A stretch of 56,315 nucleotides of DNA from Aeromicrobium sp. (GTDB taxonomy: Bacteria > Actinomycetota > Actinomycetes > Propionibacteriales > Nocardioidaceae), in the NCBI RefSeq assembly GCF_023146395.1, contig NZ_JAGLCD010000013.1:1-56315 (forward strand), in the 5' to 3' direction. The translations under genes were made by a program, and so were the position numbers. Positions 32,385 to 42,507 of this stretch are shown one piece after another. The first letter of the stretch is position 1; each line of letters begins with the position of its first letter. A model generated the notes under the pieces. It ran no database searches. It had not been told where the DNA came from and saw nothing but the letters and a program-made list of their open reading frames with translations.

Positions 32385-33022
32385 GACTGCCGTCCTTCAC
32401 TTCGGTGCGCGAGCATCCGCTCGACGTACTTGGCCAGCACGTCGACCTCGAGGTTGACGAGGTCGCCGGGCTGGAGGGCGCCGAGCGTGGTGTCGGCGAG
32501 GGTCGTGGGGATCAAGGACACCGAGAACCACGTGGTGTCCGGTGCGTGGCCGTCGACGATCTCGACGACGGTCAAGGACACGCCCTGGACCGTGATCGAG
32601 CCCTTCTCGACGAGGTAGCGCGCCAGGGCGTCCGGCACGGAGAAGCGCAGGATCTCCCACACGGGTTCGGTGCCGGGCTCGCTGGGGGTCCGGTCGAGCA
32701 GCCGGCCCGTGCCGTCGACGTGGCCCTGCACGAGGTGGCCGCCCAGGCGGTCACCGGCGGCCATCGCGCGCTCCAGGTTGACGGTCGACCCGACCGCGAG
32801 CGTCCCGAGCGACGTGCGCGCCAGCGACTCGGCCATGACGTCGGCCGAGAACGTGTCGGCCGTGGGGTCGACGACGGTCAGGCAGCAGCCGTTGACGGCG
32901 ATCGAGTCGCCGTGGCCGGCGTCGCTCGTGACGACGGCGTCGCGCACGGTGAGTCGCACCGCGTCACCCTGCTGCTCGATCGCGGTGACGGTGCCGATCG
33001 ACTCGACAAGTCCGGTGAACAT
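32381..33022 (-). CDS. ribE: Riboflavin synthase alpha subunit
   Basis: This 213-residue protein has two lumazine-binding repeats: [12 protein letters not shown] with [12 protein letters not shown], and [13 protein letters not shown] with [14 protein letters not shown]. It dismutates two lumazines to riboflavin. ATG 33022 shares one base with the ribD stop (TGATG). Confidence 0.97.
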   Translation of the reverse strand: MFTGLVESIGTVTAIEQQGDAVRLTVRDAVVTSDAGHGDSIAVNGCCLTVVDPTADTFSADVMAESLARTSLGTLAVGSTVNLERAMAAGDRLGGHLVQGHVDGTGRLLDRTPSEPGTEPVWEILRFSVPDALARYLVEKGSITVQGVSLTVVEIVDGHAPDTTWFSVSLIPTTLADTTLGALQPGDLVNLEVDVLAKYVERMLAHRSEGRQS

Positions 33023-34071
33023 CAGACGTAGGTCTCCCTCGGTGCCTGGCCCGGCGTGCCCACGATGCGGATGTCCGGGCCGATCATCCGCAGGTCGTCG
33101 ATCTGGAGGGGCCGCAGGTCGGCCAGGGTGGCCGCCTCGCCCTCGAGCGCCGCGCGTCCGGACCCGAGCATCGACGGCGCGATGTAGCCGATCACGCGGT
33201 CGATCAGCCCCGCCTTCCAGAAGGCGCCCGCAAGGCGCGGTCCGCCCTCGAGCCAGACGTGCTTGACGTGCTTCTCAGTGAGCCGCGCGAGGACCTCCTC
33301 GGGCTCGCGCGAGGGCACCAGGAGTGTCGGCGCGACGCGGTCGAAGACGCGGTAGTAGGTCGGGATCGTCGACTCCCCCACGACGACCCGCAGCGGCTGC
33401 AGCTCGAAGGGCAGGGGAAGGTCGTCGGCGTCGCGCACCGTGAGGCGCGGGTCGTCGGCCAGCACGGCGCCGGTGCCCGCCACGATCGCGTCGCACTCGG
33501 ACCGGAAGCGCTGCACGTCCCGTCGTGCCTCGGGCCCCGTGATCCACTTGCTCGAGCCGTCGGGCGCCGCGCTGAGGCCGTCCAGGGTCGCCGCGTACTT
33601 CCAGGTCACGAAGGGCCGGCCATGAGTCACGGCGAACCGCCAGGCGCGGTTGCGGGGCTCGGCCTCCTCGGCCAGGACGCCGGTCTCGACCTCGAGGCCG
33701 GCGGCTCGCAGGACGGCGGCGCCGCCCCCGGCCTCCGGGTGCGGATCGGTCTCGGCGATCACGACGCGCGCGACGCCGGCCTGGATCAGCGCCTCGGTGC
33801 ACGGCCCCGTGGCACCCACGTGCCGGCAGGGCTCGAGCGTCACGACCGCCGTGCCCCCTCGCGCCCGGTCGCCCGCGGCCGCAAGGGCCTCGACCTCCGC
33901 GTGGGCGCCCTGGCGCACCGTGGCCCCGACGCCGACCTGCGCGCCGTTCGCGTCGAGCACGACGCAGCCGACGGTCGGGTTCGGCAGACAGCTGCCGCGC
34001 TCGCGGGCCGCGTCGATCGCGCGGCGCATGGCTGTCTCGATCCGGGCCTGCAGCTCGATCTCGCTCGCCAT
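33022..34071 (-). CDS. ribD: Bifunctional riboflavin-specific deaminase/reductase
   Basis: This 349-residue protein has an N-terminal deaminase with zinc ligands in GAHAEVEAL and PCRHVGATGPC, and a C-terminal NADPH reductase (WKYAATLDGLSA; KHVWLEGGPRLAGAF). Start ATG 34071 has GGAGG at a 5-base spacer; upstream in-frame ATGs would run through the riboswitch. The ribosome site is in a hairpin controlled by the FMN riboswitch. Confidence 0.96.
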   Translation of the reverse strand: MASEIELQARIETAMRRAIDAARERGSCLPNPTVGCVVLDANGAQVGVGATVRQGAHAEVEALAAAGDRARGGTAVVTLEPCRHVGATGPCTEALIQAGVARVVIAETDPHPEAGGGAAVLRAAGLEVETGVLAEEAEPRNRAWRFAVTHGRPFVTWKYAATLDGLSAAPDGSSKWITGPEARRDVQRFRSECDAIVAGTGAVLADDPRLTVRDADDLPLPFELQPLRVVVGESTIPTYYRVFDRVAPTLLVPSREPEEVLARLTEKHVKHVWLEGGPRLAGAFWKAGLIDRVIGYIAPSMLGSGRAALEGEAATLADLRPLQIDDLRMIGPDIRIVGTPGQAPRETYV

Positions 34072-34077
34072 GGGTAC

Positions 34078-34102
34078 CTCCGGTCGGGCCCACGACCCGG
34101 AG
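34078..34102 (-). promoter_or_regulatory. Hairpin sequestering ribD ribosome site
   Basis: The minus-strand arm CTCCGGGTCG (34102-34093) pairs with CGACCGGAG (34086-34078), 9 bp with one bulge. The right arm contains most of the GGAGG that serves ribD, so closing it would block translation. It fits a riboswitch acting on translation. Confidence 0.6.
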
Positions 34103-34178
34103 CGAGGAAGGCGTGGGGCCGAGCCGTCCCGCGCGGGACCGCTCGTCGTCCGACCGCGACCGGTGGGCGACGACCCAC

Positions 34179-34297
34179 GACTCTTCCCTTCCGGACTTTC
34201 ACCGTCGGTCCCGGAGTTCCACCAGGTCAACCGTGTCCAGGTGGACACGGGTCGCGGACTGTCACCGCCGGCTCGGAATTGCACCGACCCCAGAGTC
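34179..34297 (-). promoter_or_regulatory. FMN riboswitch (RFN element)
   Basis: Reading the minus strand, GACUCU (34297-34292) and AGAGUC (34184-34179) close the P1 helix, and between them are the conserved RFN blocks GGTCGGTGCAATTCC, CCGGCGGTGACAGTCCGCGA, and ACCGACGGTGAAAGTCCGGA, in the expected order. The element binds flavin mononucleotide and would lower ribD-ribE-ribBA-ribH expression. It fills most of the 34072-34378 gap. Confidence 0.93.
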
Positions 34298-34323
34298 TGT
34301 GAGCGATTTCTCGTTCAGGACCG

Positions 34324-34329
34324 ATAGTA
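34324..34329 (-). promoter_or_regulatory. Candidate -10 of the riboflavin operon
   Basis: TACTAT on the minus strand, about 26 bases ahead of the riboswitch 5' end, matches TAnnnT. No convincing -35 is seen. Confidence 0.45.
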
Positions 34330-34378
34330 CGCGGACGCGAATCGGCCTGACGCACGACCCACGCCTGGGCGCTCGCCG

Positions 34379-35044
34379 TCAGTGTGCGCAGGCCGCCACG
34401 GCGGACGCGCGCAGCGACTCGACCATCTGCTCGGGATCCTCGGCCCCGAACACCGCCGAGCCCGCCACGAAGACGTCGGCGCCCGCCTCGGCGCACCGCT
34501 CGATCGTGTCGAGCGAGACCCCACCGTCGACCTGGAGCCACACGTCGCCGCCGCTGGCCGCGATGAGCTCGCGCGCCCGCCGGATCTTGGGCAGGCACAG
34601 GTCGAGGAACTTCTGGCCCCCGAATCCGGGCTCGACCGTCATGACCAGCACCATGTCGAGCTCGGGCAGGAGCTCGGCGTACGGCTCGATCGGCGTGGCC
34701 GGCTTGAGCGCCATCGAGGCGCGAGCGCCCTGCGCCCGGATCTCCCGCGCCAGACGTACCGGCGCCGCGGCTGCCTCGACGTGGAAGGTGATGCTGCCGG
34801 CCCCCGCCTCGGCGTAGGCCGGCGCCCAGCGATCGGGGTCGGCGATCATCAGGTGCGCGTCGATCGGCTGCGGCGCGGCCTTGCCGAGCGCCTCGATCAC
34901 GGGAAGGCCGAGCGTCAGGTTCGGGACGAAGTGGTTGTCCATGACGTCCATGTGCAACCAGTCGGCGTTGGGGATGCGGGCCGCCTCGTCGGCGAGGTGC
35001 GCGAAGTCGGCGTTGAGCAGGCTCGGCGTGATCTGGATGCCCAT
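34379..35044 (-). CDS. rpe: Ribulose-phosphate 3-epimerase
   Basis: This 221-residue TIM barrel shows [23 protein letters not shown] with catalytic Asp, [20 protein letters not shown] and [11 protein letters not shown]. It interconverts ribulose and xylulose 5-phosphates in the pentose phosphate pathway. It lies upstream of the FMN riboswitch on the same strand. TAGGCT is 7 bases before the ATG with no ribosome site, suggesting a leaderless mRNA. Confidence 0.96.
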   Translation of the reverse strand: MGIQITPSLLNADFAHLADEAARIPNADWLHMDVMDNHFVPNLTLGLPVIEALGKAAPQPIDAHLMIADPDRWAPAYAEAGAGSITFHVEAAAAPVRLAREIRAQGARASMALKPATPIEPYAELLPELDMVLVMTVEPGFGGQKFLDLCLPKIRRARELIAASGGDVWLQVDGGVSLDTIERCAEAGADVFVAGSAVFGAEDPEQMVESLRASAVAACAH

Positions 35045-35051
35045 GGCGGGC

Positions 35052-35057
35052 AGCCTA
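35052..35057 (-). promoter_or_regulatory. Candidate -10 for leaderless rpe mRNA
   Basis: TAGGCT ends 7 bases before ATG 35044. Confidence 0.5.
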
Positions 35058-35086
35058 GCGGCGGCCGGACCAGGCTCCTGACGTGG

Positions 35087-36358
35087 TCACCGCTTGCGCA
35101 GCAGGGCGACGAACATCGCGTCGGTGCCGTCGCGGTGGGGCCACCACCGCTCGACCCGCTCCAGGACGGCCACGCCCCGACCGACCGACTCGATGACCTC
35201 GAGCGTCTCCGCCGGCGACGGGGAGCACGTCGCGTACGCCACGACCCCGCCAGGACGCACCAGCTCGACGCCGCGGCGCAGCAGGGCCTGCTGCAGCGGG
35301 GCGAGGGAGGCCAGGTCCTGTGGTGTCCGGCGCCAGCGCGCCTCGGGTCGACGCCGCAGTGCGCCGAGCCCCGTGCACGGCGCGTCGATCAGGATCCGGT
35401 CGAACGACTCGGGCTCCCAGGGCCCCTCGCGGCCGTCGTGACACGTGACCTCGACCTCAGGCAGGGCCCGCATCGCCTGACGCACGAGCTCGGCGCGGTG
35501 CGGCTGGACCTCGTTGGCCACGAGCCGGGCGCCTCGCTCGACCGCGAGGGCACCGAGCAGCGCGGCCTTGCCGCCCGGGCCTGCGCACAGGTCGAGCCAA
35601 CGGTCGCGGGGAGGCTCGAGGGGCAGATCGACCAGCGCCTTGACGACGAGCTGCGAGCCCTCGTCCTGGACCGCGGCACGCCCCTCCCGCACCGCGGCGA
35701 CGGCACCAGGGTCGCCGCCGTCGAGGACCACGGCCCACGGCGACAGCAGGCCCGGGGTGCCCGGGAGCTCGGCGACGGTCGCGAGCCGCGGCCGGGCCAC
35801 CAGGGTCACCTTCGGCGCGACGTTGTCGGCCGCGAGGAGCTCCTCGAGCTCGTGCGAGGCATCGACGGCCAACAGGGATCGACGCAGCTCGCCCACGACC
35901 CACGCCGGGTGGGAGTAGCGGACGGCCAGGGCCTCGTCGCCCGTGAGCTCGGCCGTGACCAGGTCGATCCAGGCGGTGAGATCGCGCTCGGCGACCCGGC
36001 GCAGGATCGCGTTGACGAATCCCGCCGGCTTGTGGCCCATGACGCGCTTGACCAGCGCCACCGACGTCGACACGGCGGCGTGGTCGGGCACCCGCATCGC
36101 GAGCAGCTGGTGGCACCCCAGACGTAGGACGTCCCGCACGGCCGGGTCCAGGTCACGCTGGGCGAGGTGGCCGACGATCGCGTCGTACGTGCCCTGCCAG
36201 CGGATCGTGCCATGGGTCAGCTCGGTCGCGAAGGCGGCGTCACGCGTGTCGAGGTTCTGCTCGCCCATCAGGCGCGGCAGGAGCAGGTTGACGTAGGCGT
36301 CGTCCTCGCGCACCGCCGCGAGCACCGTGTACGCGACCCCGCGCGCGGCATCGCTCAT
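35087..36358 (-). CDS. rsmB: 16S rRNA (cytosine-5-) methyltransferase RsmB-like
   Basis: This 423-residue protein has an N-terminal NusB-like RNA-binding domain (GVAYTVLAAVREDDAYVNLL) and a C-terminal Rossmann methyltransferase with LDLCAGPGGKAALLGAL, DAPCTGLGALRRRPEAR, and the catalytic cysteine in ATCSPSPAE. Expected target: m5C in 16S rRNA. Start ATG 36358 is preceded by GAGG and overlaps the stop of a 37-codon mini-ORF by ATGA. Confidence 0.93.
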   Translation of the reverse strand: MSDAARGVAYTVLAAVREDDAYVNLLLPRLMGEQNLDTRDAAFATELTHGTIRWQGTYDAIVGHLAQRDLDPAVRDVLRLGCHQLLAMRVPDHAAVSTSVALVKRVMGHKPAGFVNAILRRVAERDLTAWIDLVTAELTGDEALAVRYSHPAWVVGELRRSLLAVDASHELEELLAADNVAPKVTLVARPRLATVAELPGTPGLLSPWAVVLDGGDPGAVAAVREGRAAVQDEGSQLVVKALVDLPLEPPRDRWLDLCAGPGGKAALLGALAVERGARLVANEVQPHRAELVRQAMRALPEVEVTCHDGREGPWEPESFDRILIDAPCTGLGALRRRPEARWRRTPQDLASLAPLQQALLRRGVELVRPGGVVAYATCSPSPAETLEVIESVGRGVAVLERVERWWPHRDGTDAMFVALLRKR

Positions 36359-36468
36359 ACCGGCACCGCCTCTGAAAGGAACACGCTCGGCGGCACCGGC
36401 ATGTTCACTCGCTGGGGGCACCGCCCTGCACGGAGCGCAGCGAAGTGCTTGGAGGAGCGCTCGCTCAT
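36355..36468 (-). CDS. 37-residue linker ORF between fmt and rsmB
   Basis: The frame starts ATGAGCGAGCG inside the fmt stop (ATGA) and ends with TGA overlapping the rsmB ATG. The peptide begins [15 protein letters not shown] and matches no family I know. Two other such ORFs, at 42456-42485 and 50019-50105, begin with the same 11 bases. Its function may be only to carry ribosomes from fmt to rsmB. Real protein product uncertain. Confidence 0.35.
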   Translation of the reverse strand: MSERSSKHFAALRAGRCPQRVNMPVPPSVFLSEAVPV

Positions 36469-37385
36469 GAGAAGAACTCCGGCGCACCCGTGAGTCCCCG
36501 GCCCCAGTCGGCGGCCGCCATGGGCTTCTTGCCGTGCGGCACCACGGTGCCCAGCACCACGTCGGTCGTGGCGGTGCCGACCCGGACCTCGCGCTTGCCG
36601 AACGCGACCTGCCCGGGCGCCAGGGACGACTCCTCGGCGATCGCGAGCGGCTCGATCTTGACGCGCAGGTCGCCGAGCTGGGTCCACGCACCCGGCGCGG
36701 GCGTGCAGCCTCGCACGTGCCGGTCGATCGCGAACGCCGGTCGGTTCCAGGCGATGCGGGCGTCCTCGGTCGTGAGCTTCGGGGCGAGGCTCACGAGCTC
36801 CTCGTCCTGGCGCTGCACGCCGATGTCGCCGTCCTCGATGTGGTCGAGCGCGTCGACGAGCAGCCGGGCCCCTTCGTCGGCGAGCCGTGCCAGGAGCGTG
36901 CCCGCGGTGTCGTCGGGCCTGATGAGCTCGGTGATGACGCCGAGCACCGGCCCTTCGTCGAGGCCTTCGGTGAGGCTGAAGACGCTGGCACCCGTGACCT
37001 CGTCGCCGGCCATGATCGAGCGCTGGACCGGCGCGGCTCCGCGCCAGGCCGGGAGCACCGAGAAGTGCAGGTTGACCCACCCGAGCTCGGGGACGTCCAG
37101 GGCCTCACGACGGATCAGCGCGCCGTACGCGACGATCGGACAGCAGTCGGGGCCGATCTCACGCAGTCGGGTCAGGAACTCCGGCTCCGAGGGGCTCGCC
37201 GGCTTGAGCACCTCGATACCGTGCTCGGCCGCGAGCTGGGCCACCGGCGAGGCGACGAGCGTGCGACCACGGCCGGCACGGGCGTCCGGACGGGTCACGA
37301 CGGCGGCGACCTCGTGCCGGCTCGCGATCAGCGCACGCAGCGACGGCAGGGCGGTCTCGGGGGTACCGGCGAAGACGATTCTCAT
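36465..37385 (-). CDS. fmt: Methionyl-tRNA formyltransferase
   Basis: This 306-residue enzyme has the formyl-transfer motif [19 protein letters not shown], start [15 protein letters not shown] and the C-terminal OB domain. It formylates initiator Met-tRNA. ATG 37385 is chosen over a start 11 codons earlier because TAGACT (37394-37399) lies 8 bases ahead of it. Confidence 0.96.
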   Translation of the reverse strand: MRIVFAGTPETALPSLRALIASRHEVAAVVTRPDARAGRGRTLVASPVAQLAAEHGIEVLKPASPSEPEFLTRLREIGPDCCPIVAYGALIRREALDVPELGWVNLHFSVLPAWRGAAPVQRSIMAGDEVTGASVFSLTEGLDEGPVLGVITELIRPDDTAGTLLARLADEGARLLVDALDHIEDGDIGVQRQDEELVSLAPKLTTEDARIAWNRPAFAIDRHVRGCTPAPGAWTQLGDLRVKIEPLAIAEESSLAPGQVAFGKREVRVGTATTDVVLGTVVPHGKKPMAAADWGRGLTGAPEFFS

Positions 37386-37393
37386 CGCGGCCG

Positions 37394-37399
37394 AGTCTA
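37394..37399 (-). promoter_or_regulatory. Candidate -10 for leaderless fmt mRNA
   Basis: TAGACT ends 8 bases before ATG 37385; no ribosome site is visible. Confidence 0.5.
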
Positions 37400-37459
37400 G
37401 GGACTCCCCCGGAGACACCCCACGTCGCTACGCTGACGACCGTCCGACGAAGGAGAGTC

Positions 37460-37741
37460 ATGAGCTTCCAGGCCTACATCGACGCGATCGAGACCACGAC
37501 CGGTCGGATCCCGCAGGAGCTCGTCGACGAGGCGCACGCCCGCGGATACGGTCCGGACACGAAGGCGGGCGAGATCGTCGCGTGGCTCGCCGACGAGTAC
37601 TCGCTCGGTCGCGGTCACGCGATGGCGCTGGTGCACGTCGTGAAGAACGGCCCACAGATCTCCGACCAGCACGTGGGCAGCTCCGGCACGCACCGCGACG
37701 AGTCGAACGTGCTCCGTCTCGACGGTGTCGCGCAGCGCTGA
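37460..37741 (+). CDS. DUF4287-domain protein
   Basis: This 93-residue protein begins MSFQAYIDAIETTTGRIPQE and contains YSLGRGHAMALVHVVKNG, the pattern of DUF4287. AAGGAGA is 5 bases before the ATG. It is divergent from fmt and its stop lies two bases from the convergent priA stop. No known activity; DUF4287 proteins are common small cytosolic proteins. Confidence 0.85.
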   Translation: MSFQAYIDAIETTTGRIPQELVDEAHARGYGPDTKAGEIVAWLADEYSLGRGHAMALVHVVKNGPQISDQHVGSSGTHRDESNVLRLDGVAQR

Positions 37742-37743
37742 CG

Positions 37744-39756
37744 TCAGAAGGTCGGCGGGTCGACCTGCACCCGGACGGACGTCTGTTTGGCGGCACTGCG
37801 CTCGGCGGCGACCTCCCGGAGCGCTGCCGACAGTGCGGCGCCCTCGGCCCGCGGTGTGCGGAGCACCAGCCGCTCGATCTCCGGCGTACGAGGATCGGCC
37901 GGTACGGGCCCCAGCACCTCCGTGTGCGGGGTCCAGGGCCGACCTGCCAGGGTCGCCAGGACCTCCGGAGCGGCGTCGAGCGTGGCCAGGCGGCCGAACG
38001 GGGGCAGGTGGGTCTCGCGGCGCTGCGCCAGCTCCCGCCGGGCGAGACCGACCGGATCGGCCCGCACCAGCGCTTGCAGGCTGGCGGGTTCGCCGACCGC
38101 GATCGATCGGCCCCCGGGCGCTGCGAGGGCGAGAGCGTTGAACCAGCGTCGGTGCGCCTCCTCGACGACGCGGACGTCGTCGCGACCGAGCGCGAGCCAG
38201 GTGTCCATCAGCACGACGACGGCGTAGCCGCCCGCGACGCGCGGCTCGGCCCCGGGCGTGGCGAGCACGATGCGTCGACCCGGCTCGATCTCGCCCAGCA
38301 CGGAATCTCCGCCCGACGTGACGACCTCGTGCTCGGGGAAGGCCCGCGCATACTCCTCGGCCGTGCGCAGCTGGCCCACGACGGGAGCCCGCAGACCGGC
38401 TGCACCGCAGTGCGGGCACGACCAGTCCGGGGCGGGCGTGGCGCACCACCGGCACACCAGCGTGGCCTTCGACGAGAGCTGCACCAGGGGCCCGGCGCAC
38501 GACGCACACCGGGCCGGCTCACGGCAGCTCTGGCACGACAGGGCGGCCCGGTAGCCGCGCCGGGGCACCTGCACGAGCACGGCACCCTCGGCCTCGCGCA
38601 CCGCCCGAAAGACCTCGGTCGGGAGCCGAGCCGGCGCCGAGCCGTGCGTCGACCCGTCGGTGACGGCGGGGCGCGCCCAGGCGGCCCGTCGCACGGCGTC
38701 GTCGACCGCCAGCTCCGCGCACCAGCCGGAGTCGACGAGCGCCTGCGCCTCGGCGCTGCGGGCGTGACCGGTCAGCAGCACGCCGGCGTCGCGCTCCAGC
38801 GCCCGGGTGAGCAGGACCTCGCGGGCATGCGGGTAGGGCGCCCGGGGCTCGGCGAAGAGGTCGTCGCCGTCGTCCCACATCGCGACGAGCCCGAGGTCGT
38901 CGACCGGGGCCCAGGCCGCGGCCCGCGTGCCGAGCACCACCCGGACGTCGCCACGGCGGGCCGCGAGGAACGCGCGGTAGCGGGCCGCGGGGCCCTGCCC
39001 GGCCGAGAGGACGACGTGCCGCCGGTGACCGAGGACGCCGGCGAACACGGCGTCCCAGCGGTCCAGGTCGGCGACGTCCGGGACGCAGACGACGGCGCCG
39101 CGGCCGGCGTGCAGGGTGGCGAGCACGGCGTGGGCGACGAGCTCGGCCGGGTCCTCGGTGGGCAGGACCGCGCGCACACCGCGGGCCGGGCGCCCGTCGC
39201 GCAGCGCGCCGAGGTAGGCCGCGCCGCTCGCGACCGACGGCCACGGGTCGGGATCGAGGGCGGGAAGCGGGTCGGCGGGGGCCTCGGGCCGCTCACGCAC
39301 CTCCGTGCGAGCGTGCCGCGGCGGGATCGCCAGGCGCAGGACGTCCCCCGTGGTGCCGGCCCACCGGTCGACGACGGCTGCGGCCAGCCGGACGACCTCG
39401 GGCGCCAGCACCGGCTCGGGCGACACGACCTTGTTCAGGGGGGCGAGCGTGCCCTCGTGCTCGCTCGCGGCGACGCGGTCGAGCAGGAAGCCGTCGGTCT
39501 GGCGACCGGCGAACCGGACCTTGACCCGGCAGCCGGGCACGGCGGACTCGTGCAGCGCGGCCGGCACCAGGTAGTCGAAGGGACGGTCGAGGTGGGCCAG
39601 TCCCGTGTCGACCAGGACCCGGGCGACCGGCAGCCGCGGCGCGGGCTCCGGCGACGGACGGCGCGTGGCGGCAGGCGGCGTGGCGGCGGGCCTCGTGGCG
39701 ACCTGGCGGGACGCCCCGGCGGCCACCCCGAGATCCAGCTGCCCGTCCTGCGTCAC
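37744..39756 (-). CDS. priA: Primosomal protein PriA, degenerate helicase
   Basis: This 670-residue protein matches PriA in overall layout: an N-terminal DNA-binding domain (ARVLVDTGLAHLDRPFDYLVP; VRFAGRQTDGFLL), a helicase-like middle and the eight-Cys zinc region (CQSCREPARCASC ... CRWCATPAPDWSCPHC). The Walker A loop expected in the middle (GSGKT type) is absent, as RAVLPTEDPAELVAHAVL takes its place, and the DEEH box is replaced by MWDDGDDLFAE. This loss is known for actinobacterial PriA, so it probably loads replication proteins without unwinding DNA. GTG start; TAGAAC is 6 bases upstream. Confidence 0.92.
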   Translation of the reverse strand: MTQDGQLDLGVAAGASRQVATRPAATPPAATRRPSPEPAPRLPVARVLVDTGLAHLDRPFDYLVPAALHESAVPGCRVKVRFAGRQTDGFLLDRVAASEHEGTLAPLNKVVSPEPVLAPEVVRLAAAVVDRWAGTTGDVLRLAIPPRHARTEVRERPEAPADPLPALDPDPWPSVASGAAYLGALRDGRPARGVRAVLPTEDPAELVAHAVLATLHAGRGAVVCVPDVADLDRWDAVFAGVLGHRRHVVLSAGQGPAARYRAFLAARRGDVRVVLGTRAAAWAPVDDLGLVAMWDDGDDLFAEPRAPYPHAREVLLTRALERDAGVLLTGHARSAEAQALVDSGWCAELAVDDAVRRAAWARPAVTDGSTHGSAPARLPTEVFRAVREAEGAVLVQVPRRGYRAALSCQSCREPARCASCAGPLVQLSSKATLVCRWCATPAPDWSCPHCGAAGLRAPVVGQLRTAEEYARAFPEHEVVTSGGDSVLGEIEPGRRIVLATPGAEPRVAGGYAVVVLMDTWLALGRDDVRVVEEAHRRWFNALALAAPGGRSIAVGEPASLQALVRADPVGLARRELAQRRETHLPPFGRLATLDAAPEVLATLAGRPWTPHTEVLGPVPADPRTPEIERLVLRTPRAEGAALSAALREVAAERSAAKQTSVRVQVDPPTF

Positions 39757-39762
39757 CCGGCA

Positions 39763-39768
39763 GTTCTA
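39763..39768 (-). promoter_or_regulatory. Candidate -10 for priA
   Basis: TAGAAC lies 6 bases before the GTG start; the last base departs from consensus. Confidence 0.3.
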
Positions 39769-39870
39769 CCAGCCGCGACCGACGGGCCGCCGTGGCTGGC
39801 GGTGGATCCTCCACCGAATGAGGCCTAGAAGGTGGCACAGTCACCGCCCGACGGCGGGAGCAGGACCACG

Positions 39871-39902
39871 ACGGCCCCCGTCCCGGGAGGGACGGGGGCC
39901 GT
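39871..39902 (-). terminator. GC-rich hairpin after metK
   Basis: ACGGCCCCCGTCCC pairs perfectly with GGGACGGGGGCCGT around a 4-base loop, a 14-bp stem 25 bases past the metK stop. There is no U-tract, which is typical of GC-rich actinobacterial terminators. Confidence 0.75.
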
Positions 39903-39927
39903 TCGCGGTGGTGCGACCTGCGGGAGG

Positions 39928-41115
<1,188 letters not shown>

Positions 41116-41191
41116 AATGCTCCTGGTCGGGGTTGAGGCACAGCTCGGTACGGGGCTGGGACGCGGTCGTGCAGCGCCCGAGGCACGGCAC

Positions 41192-41220
41192 AGTCTAGAC
41201 AACGTCTCAGCAGGTGTCGG
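41192..41220 (-). promoter_or_regulatory. metK promoter
   Basis: -35 CCGACA (41220-41215), 17-base spacer, -10 TAGACT (41197-41192). The 5' untranslated region is about 70 nt. Confidence 0.55.
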
Positions 41221-41250
41221 GTTATCCCACGGGGCGGGACACGTGGAAGA

Positions 41251-42459
41251 TCACCCGAGCAGCGTCGCGACGTGACGCCAGATCTCGTGGGCGAGCGCGG
41301 ACTTGTGGCCGAACGGGACCTCGTGCGTTTCGCCGCCCGCCGAGAGGATGACGGCCTCGCTGTCGTGACGGCCGAAGACCTTGCCGTCGCTCACGTCGTT
41401 GACCACGAGCAGCTCGCACCCCTTGCGGGCGAGCTTGGCCCGGGCGTGCTCGAGCACCGTGCCCTGGGCGTCGCCGGTCTCGGCGGCGAATCCGACGACG
41501 ACCGGCACCGCGGACGATGCGTCGCGCTGACGGACGACCTCGACCAGGATGTCGGGATTCAGCGCAAGCTCGATCGTGGGCGCCTGACCGTCGGCGCGCT
41601 TCTTAATCTTGGCGTCGGCGAAGGACACCGGTCGGAAGTCGGCCGGCGCAGCGGCCATCACGACGGCGTCGGCGCGCTCCGCGTGCGCGAGCGTGGCCTG
41701 CCGCAGGTCCTCGGTCGAGACGACCTCCACGACCTGGGCGCCCGCGGGCGCGGGGAGCGAGACGTTGGCCGCGACGAGGGTCACGCTCGCACCGCGGGCG
41801 ATGGCCGCCTCGGCCAGGGCGATGCCCTGGAGCCCGGAGGAACGGTTGCCGAGGTAGCGCACGGGGTCGAGGTACTCCCGCGTGCCGCCGGCGGTCACGA
41901 CGACCTGGCGGCCCGCGAGGTCGCGCGGGTGCCCGGCGAGCAGCGCGAACGCGGCCGCAGCGATCTGCTCCGGCTCGGGAAGACGCCCGGCGCCGGAGTC
42001 CGAGCCGGTCAGGCGCCCCACCGCCGGATCCAGGACGCTGACGCCGCGATCGCGCAGGGTCGCGACATTGGCCCGGGTCGCGGCGTGCTCCCACATCTCG
42101 GTGTGCATCGCCGGGGCCATCAGCACGGGGCACCGTGCGGTCAGGAGCGTGTTGGTGAGCAGGTCCTCGGCCATGCCGGCCGCGGCGCGCGCGAGCGTGT
42201 TGGCGGTGGCCGGCGCGACGACGACGAGGTCGGCGTTCTGCCCGAGCCGCACGTGCGGGACCTCGTGGACGTGCTCGAACACGCCGGTCTGCACGGGGCG
42301 ACCCGACAGGGCCTCCCACGTCGCGCGCCCGACGAACTCCAGGGCCGCCTCGGTCGGCACGACCGTGACGCCGTGCCCGGACTCGGTGAACAGCCGCACC
42401 AGGAGCGCCGCCTTGTACGCCGCGACTCCTCCGCTGACACCGAGGACGATCTCGCTCAT
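41251..42459 (-). CDS. coaBC: Phosphopantothenoylcysteine decarboxylase/phosphopantothenate-cysteine ligase
   Basis: This 402-residue fusion has an N-terminal flavin-dependent CoaC domain (VLGVSGGVAAYKAALLVR; NADLVVVAPATANTLAR; PAMHTEMWEH) and a C-terminal CoaB ligase (VVTAGGTREYLDPVRYLGNRS; VGFAAET; KGCELLVVNDV). It performs two steps of coenzyme A synthesis. ATG 42459 overlaps the end of a 9-codon ORF by ATGA. Confidence 0.96.
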   Translation of the reverse strand: MSEIVLGVSGGVAAYKAALLVRLFTESGHGVTVVPTEAALEFVGRATWEALSGRPVQTGVFEHVHEVPHVRLGQNADLVVVAPATANTLARAAAGMAEDLLTNTLLTARCPVLMAPAMHTEMWEHAATRANVATLRDRGVSVLDPAVGRLTGSDSGAGRLPEPEQIAAAAFALLAGHPRDLAGRQVVVTAGGTREYLDPVRYLGNRSSGLQGIALAEAAIARGASVTLVAANVSLPAPAGAQVVEVVSTEDLRQATLAHAERADAVVMAAAPADFRPVSFADAKIKKRADGQAPTIELALNPDILVEVVRQRDASSAVPVVVGFAAETGDAQGTVLEHARAKLARKGCELLVVNDVSDGKVFGRHDSEAVILSAGGETHEVPFGHKSALAHEIWRHVATLLG

Positions 42460-42485
42460 CGGCTCACTCGCCGGCGCTCGCTCAT
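42456..42485 (-). CDS. 9-residue linker ORF before coaBC
   Basis: The frame ATGAGCGAGCG... encodes MSERRRVSR and stops in the ATGA at the coaBC start. Upstream, it begins 22 bases after the rpoZ stop. Same starting 11-mer as the linkers at 36355-36468 and 50019-50105. Likely a translational relay rather than a protein. Confidence 0.3.
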   Translation of the reverse strand: MSERRRVSR

Positions 42486-42507
42486 GGCGGCGGGACCGAG
42501 TGGGGGG

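Noticed and set aside
36445..39828. Plus-strand open frame of 1127 codons
   Set aside because: Covers fmt and priA on the other strand and has no family features.
41116..41250. Possible SAM riboswitch before metK
   Set aside because: The untranslated region is only about 70 nt from the predicted start and shows no known SAM aptamer sequence blocks.
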